DNA of 9,672 nt from Porphyromonadaceae bacterium UBA7555. Its GTDB lineage: Bacteria; Bacteroidota; Bacteroidia; Bacteroidales; Muribaculaceae. The stretch is from contig DLLT01000035.1 in assembly GCA_002478045.1 (NCBI GenBank), forward strand, positions 1 to 9,672, read 5' to 3'. Below, piece by piece: positions 1 through 6,831 of this stretch. The notes under the pieces are model-generated. The model had not been told where the DNA came from. It saw only the letters and a program-made list of their open reading frames with translations, and searched no databases. Each line of letters begins with the position of its first letter. The stretch's first letter is position 1. The position numbers and the translations under genes were made by a program.

Positions 1-21
1 CACTTCTTATCTGAATCTTTC
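1..21 (+). repeat. Left copy of a 21-bp inverted repeat at the window edge
   Basis: The first 21 bases (beginning CACTTCTTAT and ending ATCTTTC) are an exact reverse complement of 9651-9671. Identity stops at base 22 (C here, G in the other copy read on the minus strand). The outer limit is unknown because the window begins inside or at the edge of the repeat. It lies 33 nt upstream of the -33 box of the tRNA promoter. It could be the inner edge of a longer dispersed repeat or insertion sequence outside the window, a regulatory element, or an assembly-edge effect. Confidence 0.9.
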
Positions 22-24
22 CTA

Positions 25-54
25 TATTTTTTCTAAAAAATAGTTAGAAAAAGA
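25..54 (+). promoter_or_regulatory. AT-rich hairpin / UP-like region upstream of tRNA-Gln promoter
   Basis: A nearly pure A/T stretch contains a 9-bp inverted repeat, TTTTTCTAA at 28-36 pairing with TTAGAAAAA at 44-52 around a 7-nt loop. It sits directly upstream of the -33 box. Strong tRNA promoters often have A/T tracts here that contact the RNA polymerase alpha subunit, so an UP-like role is inferred. It could equally be the weak, GC-poor end of an upstream transcript outside the window. Confidence 0.35.
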
Positions 55-85
55 TTTGTCGGTTCGAAAAAAGTGCGTACCTTTG
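55..85 (+). promoter_or_regulatory. Bacteroidetes-type promoter for tRNA-Gln
   Basis: A -33 box TTTG at 55-58 and a -7 box TACCTTTG at 78-85 (consensus TAnnTTTG) are separated by 19 bp, which matches the known Bacteroides housekeeping promoter layout. Transcription would start near 92, giving a leader of about 19 nt before the mature tRNA at 111. This is one of the best-formed promoters in the window. Confidence 0.85.
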
Positions 86-110
86 CAACGTCAAAAAAGA
101 CATGACACCT

Positions 111-181
111 TGCCTTGTGGTGTAATGGTAGCACGTCGGATTCTGGTTCCGCCTGTGAGGGTTCGAATCCTTCCAAGGCAA
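111..181 (+). tRNA. tRNA-Gln (anticodon CTG)
   Basis: The cloverleaf folds by eye. The acceptor stem TGCCTTG (111-117) pairs perfectly with CAAGGCA (174-180). The D arm is 120-123 with 131-134 around loop AATGGTA. The anticodon loop TTCTGGT (141-147) gives anticodon CTG at 143-145 with T33 in place. The T arm is GAGGG/CCTTC with loop TTCGAAT, including one G-U pair. Position 181 is the discriminator A; CCA is not encoded. The U1-A72 first pair suits a glutamine tRNA. The anticodon stem has four good pairs (137-140 with 148-151), while the top position (T136 opposite C152) is unpaired. It reads CAG codons. The gene is monocistronic, with its own promoter and terminator. Confidence 0.93.
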
Positions 182-182
182 C

Positions 183-219
183 AAAGACGCTTACGAATAA
201 TCTCGTAAGCGTCTTTTTT
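183..219 (+). terminator. Intrinsic terminator of tRNA-Gln
   Basis: A perfect 14-bp stem, AAAGACGCTTACGA (183-196) with its complement at 203-216, encloses a 6-nt loop (ATAATC) and runs into six T residues (214-219). It starts one base after the tRNA discriminator and its neighbour, so it ends the tRNA transcript. Read on the other strand there is no long T tract, so it probably does little for the convergent amylase gene. Confidence 0.93.
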
Positions 220-263
220 GTGCTTATACCAAATACGTCGAAACTCTTGACCCGATATGCAGC

Positions 264-297
264 CGACAAGTACGCGCCCCATGGCATATACTTGTCG
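264..297 (-). terminator. Possible terminator hairpin downstream of the amylase gene
   Basis: CGACAAGTA (264-272) is the exact complement of TACTTGTCG (289-297), a 9-bp stem around a 16-nt loop that holds a small inner GCC/GGC stem. It lies 26 nt past the amylase stop codon in the gap between the convergent amylase and tRNA genes. No U tract follows on either strand, so this is a stable 3'-end structure rather than a textbook intrinsic terminator. Confidence 0.4.
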
Positions 298-323
298 TCT
301 ATTATTATGTCAATCGGTGTGGT

Positions 324-1766
324 TTATTCAGCCATAAGCAGATAGGACGTAAGGGCTTCGGCCTTTCCGGAAAGAATGCCTTTGGACACTTTGAAGTCAT
401 TGCCGTGTACGGCATCGGTGTATGTTCCGTCAGGGAGTGGGGTTGGCATCTTGATTTTGTGCTTTTTGCCGGAGATATTCACCAATGCTATGCCGCAATT
501 GCCGCGGGCTACTTGTACGATGGCGCCATCATCTGTCGTGGTAATCGTCTCGGGTTGGCCGGACATTGCTTTGCGGAATTTGTTGACTGCCACGACTTCC
601 GGATGACGGAATTGGTCATTGCCGCGCGCGCCGATGCGGTTTATGCCCCAGACATTGGTCGTGGAAGAACCTTCGGGACGGCTGTAAAACAGTGGCCGTC
701 CGGCTGCACGAGCAGCGAGTATTACCCAGCCCATACGTATTTGGTCATCGGTGAGTCCTGCCGAAATGTGTTCGTTGCAATATGTATCATGGCTTTCTAC
801 CCAGGTGACAAGGTGTTGCGCATTTACGGGGTGACGCCATTGTACGAGGTCGATGCCTTTTGCGCTGCCGTTGGCAAGTGCTTGACGCAGAATATATCCA
901 TATGAACTGGCTGTTTGGTCGATATATTCGGCATATTCGGTCTCCTTGGTGTTGCGATCCTGGAGTACTTCTCCGTAGATGTATAGGCTGTCAGGCATTA
1001 GCAACGAGAGCCCTTTGACCGCTTTGCGACCCGTAGCAATGTCCCAAAAGTCGTTGCAGGTACTTTTGGCATCCAATGGGTCGCTGGGCAGACCTATGTG
1101 TTTTGCGGTATCATAGCGAAAACCGCGTGCACCGAGATTGATGAGGTCGTTGACATATTGTAGATAATAGTATTGGAAGTCGGGGTTTTCGGTGTTTACA
1201 TCCGGAAGTCCGCCCATTTGTCCGGTGGTGCATTGATATCGGTCGTTGTAATCGGTAATTTCGTTGAATCCGTTTGCATGATAGAGGTTCTCATGACCTC
1301 CTACGGCTGCATCGAGAGTCGGCAGTACGGCATGGTGGTCGATAGCCGTATGATTAGGCAAGACATCTACCAAAACACGCACTCCGTATTTATAAGCGCT
1401 GTCGCACATAGCTTTAAATGAATTGCGATTACCGAGCATATAATTGCCTATGGTCCAGTCGATGGGTTGATAGTAGTAGTACCATTTGCCCTTAATCGAA
1501 TCTTCGGGCGTGCTATAAAGCGCCATTCCACCGCCTTCGCCGATGTAGCATGCCTGAGCCGGCGAGGTTTGTACATAAGTATATCCGGCTTCGGCAATGT
1601 CACGCATATTTGCCGCTATGGTGCCGAAGGACCAAGTCCAAGCATGCAGTATTGTCTCGCTCCCGGAGGTATTTGCGTGCCGTGAGTCGTGTATGCCCGA
1701 AGCAGCCGCCGCGATGCTGCACATGGTTATGACGCCGAGCGATACTTGTTTTCGTAGTTTGTACAT
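324..1766 (-). CDS. Secreted alpha-amylase, GH13, Bacillus AmyE-like
   Basis: This 480-residue protein should hydrolyse internal alpha-1,4 bonds of starch or maltodextrins. All four conserved GH13 regions are visible: DVLPNH (134-139), GFRYDTAKH (215-223, nucleophile Asp219), GEVLQ (265-269, acid/base Glu266) and WVESHD (322-327, Asp327). The stretches HAWTWSF near 41-47, QTSP near 66-69, and the C-terminal pattern from SRPEG to LPDGTY closely follow remembered Bacillus subtilis AmyE, pointing to the GH13_28 type. An all-beta C-terminal domain occupies about 400-480. I chose the ATG at 1766 because it begins a good signal peptide (basic MYKLRK, then a hydrophobic run to AAAASG near residue 24). 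The longer frame from 1811 adds 15 polar residues that would bury it. Cys16 is not in a convincing lipobox, so a periplasmic or secreted soluble enzyme is likelier than a lipoprotein. No SusC/SusD-like, transporter or regulator gene adjoins it. It lies 103 nt beyond trkH and may have its own promoter. Confidence 0.93.
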   Translation of the reverse strand: MYKLRKQVSLGVITMCSIAAAASGIHDSRHANTSGSETILHAWTWSFGTIAANMRDIAEAGYTYVQTSPAQACYIGEGGGMALYSTPEDSIKGKWYYYYQPIDWTIGNYMLGNRNSFKAMCDSAYKYGVRVLVDVLPNHTAIDHHAVLPTLDAAVGGHENLYHANGFNEITDYNDRYQCTTGQMGGLPDVNTENPDFQYYYLQYVNDLINLGARGFRYDTAKHIGLPSDPLDAKSTCNDFWDIATGRKAVKGLSLLMPDSLYIYGEVLQDRNTKETEYAEYIDQTASSYGYILRQALANGSAKGIDLVQWRHPVNAQHLVTWVESHDTYCNEHISAGLTDDQIRMGWVILAARAAGRPLFYSRPEGSSTTNVWGINRIGARGNDQFRHPEVVAVNKFRKAMSGQPETITTTDDGAIVQVARGNCGIALVNISGKKHKIKMPTPLPDGTYTDAVHGNDFKVSKGILSGKAEALTSYLLMAE

Positions 1767-1833
1767 AATTTTATTATTCTTAATTAAGTATGATATAGTG
1801 TCAGATGTCAATTGTTAATTATTGAATGTCACG

Positions 1834-1853
1834 TGCCAAATGTATGTTTGGCA
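1834..1853 (-). promoter_or_regulatory. Palindrome with a -7-like box upstream of the amylase gene
   Basis: TGCCAAA (1834-1840) and TTTGGCA (1847-1853) form a perfect 7-bp inverted repeat with a 6-nt spacer. On the minus strand it contains TACATTTG (1837-1844), a match to the Bacteroidetes -7 box, which would give the amylase gene a leader of about 60 nt. No clear TTTG lies 19-21 bp upstream, so promoter activity is uncertain. The symmetry could be an operator, or a 3'-end hairpin for trkH, whose stop codon ends 17 nt upstream; however, no U tract follows. The remainder of the 1767-1869 gap is AT-rich with nothing else recognisable. Confidence 0.35.
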
Positions 1854-1869
1854 TCGGTTTGTGTTTATG

Positions 1870-3357
1870 TCATTTGCGCCAGAACGAAGGCGTAAAGATT
1901 ATGATGACGGTAAACACTTCGAGACGACCGATGAGCATAGTCCACGCCAAGACCCATTTGCACCCATCGGCAAGTACACTATAGTCTTCTCCAAAAGATG
2001 TGAGCCCGAAACCGGGTGAAGCATTTGAAATGCACATCAGACAGGACAATAGGGAGTCTTTAACGTCAAGGCCAAATGCGGTCATGATAAGTCCGCCTAT
2101 TATTATGGTAAGCGTATACAAGCATATAAATACCACGACTTTATTGACCAATTGAGGAGGCAGTACTCGGCCGTTAAGTCTTACAGGCAATACCGCATTG
2201 GGATGTATGCAACGGTATAACTCGTTGTGTATATGTTTGAACAAAAATATGATGCGGTCTAACTTTGCGCCGCCACTGGTACTGCCGGCACAACCGCCGA
2301 TAAAGACCAATATCATGAGTAGCCCCATAACGAACGGTCCCCATTGGGATATGGAATTGACGACGTATCCGGTAGATGTGATAGTCGAAACGGTTTGAAA
2401 CAGCGGATCAACGATTGCCTCACGCCATGTATTTTCGACGCCGACATAAAGCAGTGTAACCGAGCTTATAGCTGTGACTGTGATGATGATGATAATAAAC
2501 CACCTGAAAACATCATCGTCCCATAATCGCCTGGGATTGCGTATGGCGTTGCGTACCAATAATGCAAAGTTGACGCCACCAAGAAACATGAACACCGTAA
2601 TGATGACTTTTATGTAATCGGAATTGAAAAAGTCGATACTGTCACGTGTGGAGTAGCCACCTGTGCTCAGGGTGCCGAAAGCGTAGCAGACACTGTCGAA
2701 AACGTCTATAGGGCCAATCATAAGCAGAATGGCACAGCAAGCCGTAAGTACGAAGTATGTAACCCATAAGGCCTTGGCTGTCTGCGATATGCGTGGACGC
2801 ACTTTGTCGTGTGTGATGCCGGTAACTTCGGCATTGAACATCTGCATACCCCCAGACGAGTTCAGCATTGGTATTACGGCTAGGGTGAAAAGTATAATGC
2901 CCATACCGCCAATCCATTGCATAATAGCGCGCCAAATGTGTATGCCGTGGCTGAGACTATCAGCGTCAAGATAGACGCTGGCTCCGGTGGTTGTAAAGCA
3001 TGAGATGCTTTCAAAAAATGCATCGGTGAACGAAAGTCGGCTGCTCGGAGCAAGAATAAGCGGCAACATTCCAAATAGCGAAAATATCACCCAAGTGCAG
3101 CCTGTAAGCAAAAAACCTTCGCGCCGTGCCATGCGCGAATGTGCAGCGTGTACGCAGTTATTAAGAACAAACCCAACGGCAAAGGTGATGGCCACTGTAA
3201 GCGCAAAGATGTCCCAATCGTCCTCGCCGTAGCATAGGCTGACTATGGTTGGAATGCAAATAAATACCGACTCAATCATCAACAGCCACCCCACGATCTT
3301 GAATAGCATAGGGAAGTTGATGAAACGTCGTTCGCGTATATTTCGCAATGCTTGCAT
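1870..3357 (-). CDS. trkH: Potassium uptake pore protein TrkH
   Basis: This is the membrane pore subunit of a Trk/Ktr-type K+ transporter, 495 residues, the usual TrkH length. Family members have four pore repeats. Here the four selectivity-filter strands are visible at TTTGAS (122-127), STGGYS (231-236), TSTGYV (328-332) and ASPGFG (446-451), each with the conserved glycine that coordinates K+. The flanking hydrophobic helices run across the whole protein. GGCAGSTSGGAKLDR (354-368) matches the conserved gating-loop/helix region, and MLIGRLEVFT (474-483) is the conserved C-terminal motif. It acts in the inner membrane with cytosolic TrkA, encoded just upstream. The start at 3357 leaves a short basic N-terminus before helix 1; no better start is seen. 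A 63-nt gap (3358-3420) separates it from trkA. I see no -7 box or terminator in that gap, so the two are probably co-transcribed. Confidence 0.96.
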   Translation of the reverse strand: MQALRNIRERRFINFPMLFKIVGWLLMIESVFICIPTIVSLCYGEDDWDIFALTVAITFAVGFVLNNCVHAAHSRMARREGFLLTGCTWVIFSLFGMLPLILAPSSRLSFTDAFFESISCFTTTGASVYLDADSLSHGIHIWRAIMQWIGGMGIILFTLAVIPMLNSSGGMQMFNAEVTGITHDKVRPRISQTAKALWVTYFVLTACCAILLMIGPIDVFDSVCYAFGTLSTGGYSTRDSIDFFNSDYIKVIITVFMFLGGVNFALLVRNAIRNPRRLWDDDVFRWFIIIIITVTAISSVTLLYVGVENTWREAIVDPLFQTVSTITSTGYVVNSISQWGPFVMGLLMILVFIGGCAGSTSGGAKLDRIIFLFKHIHNELYRCIHPNAVLPVRLNGRVLPPQLVNKVVVFICLYTLTIIIGGLIMTAFGLDVKDSLLSCLMCISNASPGFGLTSFGEDYSVLADGCKWVLAWTMLIGRLEVFTVIIIFTPSFWRK

Positions 3358-3420
3358 TGGGCTATAATTATTTGCGTAGATGTGGTGCTGTTTTGTGGTC
3401 GAATATATGGGAGGGCAACG

Positions 3421-4755
3421 TTAACTGAATAATTTTTCGACTTTGTGCAGTGCTCCGCTCAGGCAGAAAACCACAACATGGTCGCCCGGCAATATGACTG
3501 TATCGCCGCCGACAAGCATTCCCTTGCCTTCGCGTATAAGTCCGGCCAAGGTCATATCGTGGGACAATTTGAGGTTCTTTACCGGTTTGCCGGAAATCTT
3601 TGCGCCGGGATGTACTTCCAATTCGGCCACTTCGGCATCGCTGAGTGCCAGACACTTGGACGTCGAAGAATCTGCATCAAGCAGCAACTGGAATATTGTG
3701 CTGGACGCCAGAAGCTTCTTGTTGATTATAGTGCCTATATTAAGTCCTTCGGCTTGTGATATGTATTGGATGTTCTCAACTTCGGCTATGGTTTTCTTGA
3801 TGCCCATTTCCTTTGCGGTGAGGCATGTCAAGATATTTGCTTCACTGCTTCCGGTCAAGGCTATAAAGGCATCATATTGGTCTATGCCTTCGTCTATGAG
3901 TAGGTCAATGTCGCGTGCATCGCCTTGTATGATGTCGCAATTGGGACATTTTTCCGGAAGGTGCCGGCACACTTCGGGATTATTGTCAATGATTTTGAAG
4001 TCGAATTCATCGCCGGCGAGAGTTGCGAGGCGTATGGCAATTTTGCCTCCGCCCATAATCATTGCGCGGCGTATTTTGTGCTCAATTTTACCGGTAAGCA
4101 CAAGCAGTTCGTCCACGTGCTCGTGGGTGGAGGTGATGTAAGCGATGTCGCCGGCTTCGAGAGTGTCATCGCCTCGCGGAATGATAATCTCGTGTGCACG
4201 TTTGATTGCCGATACATGGAAATTGCGGTTGGCAAAGGCAAAGTCGCGTATTTTTTGTCCCGCTATGGGCGAGCGAGATGTCAGTTTGACGCCGACGACG
4301 ATAATCTCGCCGTTATGCAATTCAAACCACTGACGTACCCAAGAGCGACGCATCGCGGTGATAATCTCCTGCGCGGCAAGGTATTCGGGGTATATAAGCT
4401 TGTCCACGCCCATACGGGTTACCAATTCGTGGTTGCGTTCTTCCATAAAGTCGTAGCTGTTGATACGTGCTACTGTAATGTCGGCGCCAAGGTTTTTGGC
4501 TATGGAGCAAGCAACTATATCATCCGTTTCGGAAGGAGTGAGCGCTATAAATAAATCGCATGACCCAACGCGTGCCTCACGCAGTGTGCGGAACGATGTG
4601 GGACTACCGGTCAATGTCATCAGATTGTAATTGGAGTCCAAAAAGGCCAAGCGCTCGGCATCTTCGTCAATTACGAGAATGTCTTGTTCCTCATGGGTGA
4701 GGAGTTTGGCCAAATGAGAGCCTACTTCACCGGCTCCTGCAATTACTATCTTCAT
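3421..4755 (-). CDS. trkA: Trk potassium uptake regulatory/NAD-binding protein TrkA
   Basis: This is the cytosolic regulatory subunit that forms a gating ring under TrkH and responds to bound nucleotides. At 444 residues it has the standard duplicated architecture: RCK-N (about 1-125), TrkA-C (about 140-223), RCK-N (about 229-355), TrkA-C (about 365-442). The first Rossmann motif is GAGEVG (7-12), with the ribose-binding acidic residue Asp30 at the end of strand 2. The second is GGGKIA (235-240) with Asp257, so its last glycine is replaced by alanine and the second site may bind nucleotide differently. Its ATG overlaps the dxs stop by 4 nt (ATGA), implying translational coupling to dxs. trkH, its partner, follows after 63 nt. 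The paired trkA-trkH order supports both assignments. Confidence 0.96.
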   Translation of the reverse strand: MKIVIAGAGEVGSHLAKLLTHEEQDILVIDEDAERLAFLDSNYNLMTLTGSPTSFRTLREARVGSCDLFIALTPSETDDIVACSIAKNLGADITVARINSYDFMEERNHELVTRMGVDKLIYPEYLAAQEIITAMRRSWVRQWFELHNGEIIVVGVKLTSRSPIAGQKIRDFAFANRNFHVSAIKRAHEIIIPRGDDTLEAGDIAYITSTHEHVDELLVLTGKIEHKIRRAMIMGGGKIAIRLATLAGDEFDFKIIDNNPEVCRHLPEKCPNCDIIQGDARDIDLLIDEGIDQYDAFIALTGSSEANILTCLTAKEMGIKKTIAEVENIQYISQAEGLNIGTIINKKLLASSTIFQLLLDADSSTSKCLALSDAEVAELEVHPGAKISGKPVKNLKLSHDMTLAGLIREGKGMLVGGDTVILPGDHVVVFCLSGALHKVEKLFS

Positions 4756-6668
4756 TTTCCGAGGATTTGCTTTATTGTGTCAACTATGCCTTCGGCATCA
4801 ATGGCGCATAGTGCCTTCAATTGTGCTACTGTGCCGTGAGGGACAAAAGTGTCTCCGACTCCTATGGGATGTACTCTCACGCCCGGATGCTTGTCAGCCA
4901 TGTATGATGTTACTACTGACCCCAAACCGCCGTAAACGGCAGCTCCGTCCTCGACTGTGACAACCGGAATGTCTTGAGCGGCGATGTTGTCCAGTATCTC
5001 GGTATCTATCGGCTTGAGGAACATCATATCGTATATGGAAGCCTCAATGCCTTGAGGAGCCAGTGCTTCGGCCGCTTGCATCGCATCATAAAGCATCGTG
5101 CCTATGGATAGAATTGCCACGCTTGCTTCGGCCGGTTTGCGTATTTGGCGTCCGCGTCCTATTTCCAGCAATTGTGGTCCCGTTGATTCGAGTGCATTGA
5201 CGTTGTGGGCCTTACCACGCGGATATCGTATGGCTGTAGGACCTTGGGCGCGGTGCAATGCGGTGTGCAGCATATCTCGCATCATAACTGCATCGGAAGG
5301 CGCGCATACGACCATACCCGGGATTGTACTCATATAGGCCATGTCGTACATTCCGTGGTGCGTAGCTCCGTCCTCACCGACTATGCCGGCGCGGTCTATG
5401 GCGAAGATCACCGGTAGACGCATCAGTGCCACATCGTGTATCATTTGATCGTATGCACGTTGCAGGAAGCTCGAATATATGGCGACAACGGGTCGTAAGC
5501 CTTCTTTGGCCAAGCCTCCGGCAAAAGTTACGGCGTGTTCTTCGCTGATACCGACATCAAAAACCCTTTCGGGCATTTCGTGCTGCAGCATTGATACGGA
5601 AGTGCCGGAAGGCATTGCCGCGGTAATTGCGACCACGCGTCTATCGTCCTTGCATACGTCAACAAGCCAACGACCTAAAACATCTTGGTACTTGGTGCCG
5701 CCCGAACTGTTGCGTGCACCTGTGCCGGGATCGAAAAGCCCCGGTGCATGCCATACTGCCGGGTTGGCTTCGGCTGGGGCATAACCGAACCCTTTAATGG
5801 TTCGCAGATGCAGTATTCGCGGCCCCTCCATATCCTTGATGTCGCGAAAAATACGTGCAAGTTTTACCACGTCATGGCCGTCATAGGGCCCGAAATAGCG
5901 AATATTGAGACCTTCGAATATGTTTTGTTCGGAAGACAGCATCGCTTTCAGCGAGTTGTTGAAGCGTAGAATTTTGCCGCGCCTGCGTTCGCTGACGAGG
6001 CCCATCTTGACGGCTCCGCGGTATAGTTTGTATCGCAGGGCGTTATATCCGGGCGAAGTTGTCAGATGGGTGAGGTAACGGCTGAGAGCCCCAACATTTC
6101 GGTCGATAGACATGTCATTGTCATTGAGCACAATGAGAAGGTTATTGGGCGTATTGGCCGCGTTGTTGAGCCCTTCGAAGGCCAAGCCGCCAGAGATGGA
6201 TGCATCGCCGATAACGGCCACAACGTTTCGTCGCGGGGTGTCGTTCTTGATGCGAGCCGCTATGGCCATCCCCAGTGCTGCGGAAATCGAATTGGATGCG
6301 TGTCCGGCGCTGAAGGTATCATAAGGGCTTTCGTCCGGGTTGGGAAATCCGGATATTCCGCCGAAAGTCCGTAATGTGTCAAATACATCGCGCCGTCCGG
6401 TGAGAATTTTATGCCCGTATGCTTGATGTCCTACGTCCCATACTATTCGGTCGTATGGAGTGTCAAAGATATAATGTAGGGCTACGGTGATTTCCACTGC
6501 GCCCATAGATGATGCAAAGTGACCCGGATTGTGGCTCAGGGTCTCAATGAGCATGGCTCGTATTTCGGCGCAGACTTGCGGTAGCTGGTTTATATCAAGT
6601 TTGCGTAGGTCTGCCGGAGTGTCGATGGTTGACAGTAGCGGATATTTAGAGCTTTGGACCTTGGTCAT
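4752..6668 (-). CDS. dxs: 1-deoxy-D-xylulose-5-phosphate synthase
   Basis: This enzyme condenses pyruvate and glyceraldehyde 3-phosphate, with thiamine diphosphate and Mg2+, to give DXP, the entry step of the MEP isoprenoid pathway and a precursor of thiamine and pyridoxal. It is cytosolic and 638 residues long, a normal length. Family motifs visible are NPGHF (47-51, active-site His50), VWDVGHQAY (76-84), the cofactor/metal motif GDAS...LNDND (154-157 and 181-185), KGFGYAPAE (292-300), the catalytic glutamate in SEEHAVTF (375-382, Glu377), DRAGIVGEDG (425-434), HHG (437-439) and YPRG (482-485). The C-terminal transketolase-like domain occupies about 510-635. The ATG at 6668 lies 23 nt inside the end of the upstream small membrane-protein gene. 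The residues just after it lead into the typical YPLLSTIDTP start, and no later ATG is suitable. The stop overlaps the trkA start. Confidence 0.97.
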   Translation of the reverse strand: MTKVQSSKYPLLSTIDTPADLRKLDINQLPQVCAEIRAMLIETLSHNPGHFASSMGAVEITVALHYIFDTPYDRIVWDVGHQAYGHKILTGRRDVFDTLRTFGGISGFPNPDESPYDTFSAGHASNSISAALGMAIAARIKNDTPRRNVVAVIGDASISGGLAFEGLNNAANTPNNLLIVLNDNDMSIDRNVGALSRYLTHLTTSPGYNALRYKLYRGAVKMGLVSERRRGKILRFNNSLKAMLSSEQNIFEGLNIRYFGPYDGHDVVKLARIFRDIKDMEGPRILHLRTIKGFGYAPAEANPAVWHAPGLFDPGTGARNSSGGTKYQDVLGRWLVDVCKDDRRVVAITAAMPSGTSVSMLQHEMPERVFDVGISEEHAVTFAGGLAKEGLRPVVAIYSSFLQRAYDQMIHDVALMRLPVIFAIDRAGIVGEDGATHHGMYDMAYMSTIPGMVVCAPSDAVMMRDMLHTALHRAQGPTAIRYPRGKAHNVNALESTGPQLLEIGRGRQIRKPAEASVAILSIGTMLYDAMQAAEALAPQGIEASIYDMMFLKPIDTEILDNIAAQDIPVVTVEDGAAVYGGLGSVVTSYMADKHPGVRVHPIGVGDTFVPHGTVAQLKALCAIDAEGIVDTIKQILGK

Positions 6669-6831
6669 TTTTTACGTATTTCTTATACATCGGCACAAAT
6701 ATAATAATGGCCGAGGCAATTATCACGAAAATGATGTACAACGTCACTTTGGTATGCAACACTATATAGCCCACGAGCAATGCCCATAGGACAAATAGTA
6801 TGGCAAAACGTATGATAACGGATATCCGCAT
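6646..6831 (-). CDS. Small two-helix membrane protein of unknown function
   Basis: I do not recognise this 61-residue protein. It has two hydrophobic segments, about residues 5-26 and 29-49, joined by a tight turn (LHTK), then a short polar, basic tail (YKKYVKNDQGPKL). Arg2, Arg8 and the lysine-rich tail suggest a helical hairpin with both ends in the cytoplasm. It is supported as a real gene by its position: its ATG shares one base with the valS stop (TAATG) and its end overlaps the dxs start by 23 nt, the pattern of a translated link in an operon. An overlapping alternative frame at 6683-6937 is not hydrophobic and does not fit the junctions. Function is open; a membrane-associated accessory role is only a guess. 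Confidence 0.75.
   Translation of the reverse strand: MRISVIIRFAILFVLWALLVGYIVLHTKVTLYIIFVIIASAIIIFVPMYKKYVKNDQGPKL

Noticed and set aside
131..152. Degenerate tRNA, judged from the unpaired T136/C152 at the top of the anticodon stem
   Set aside because: All other stems and invariant bases are intact and it has a strong promoter and terminator; one mismatch at 27:43 is tolerated in many functional tRNAs.
115..345. 76-codon + strand frame spanning the tRNA and terminator
   Set aside because: It runs through a tRNA, a terminator hairpin and the amylase 3' end, so it is a chance frame.
405..905. 166-codon + strand frame inside the amylase gene
   Set aside because: It is antisense to a well-supported GH13 gene, with no motif, promoter or plausible start context.
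1767..1811. 15-codon N-terminal extension of the amylase frame
   Set aside because: It is polar, and would place the clear signal peptide internally. The ATG at 1766 gives a normal exported protein.
3443..4554. Long open frames on the + strand across trkA (232 and 209 codons)
   Set aside because: They lie antisense within trkA, overlap each other in different frames, lack recognisable domains, and are explained by codon bias of the real gene.
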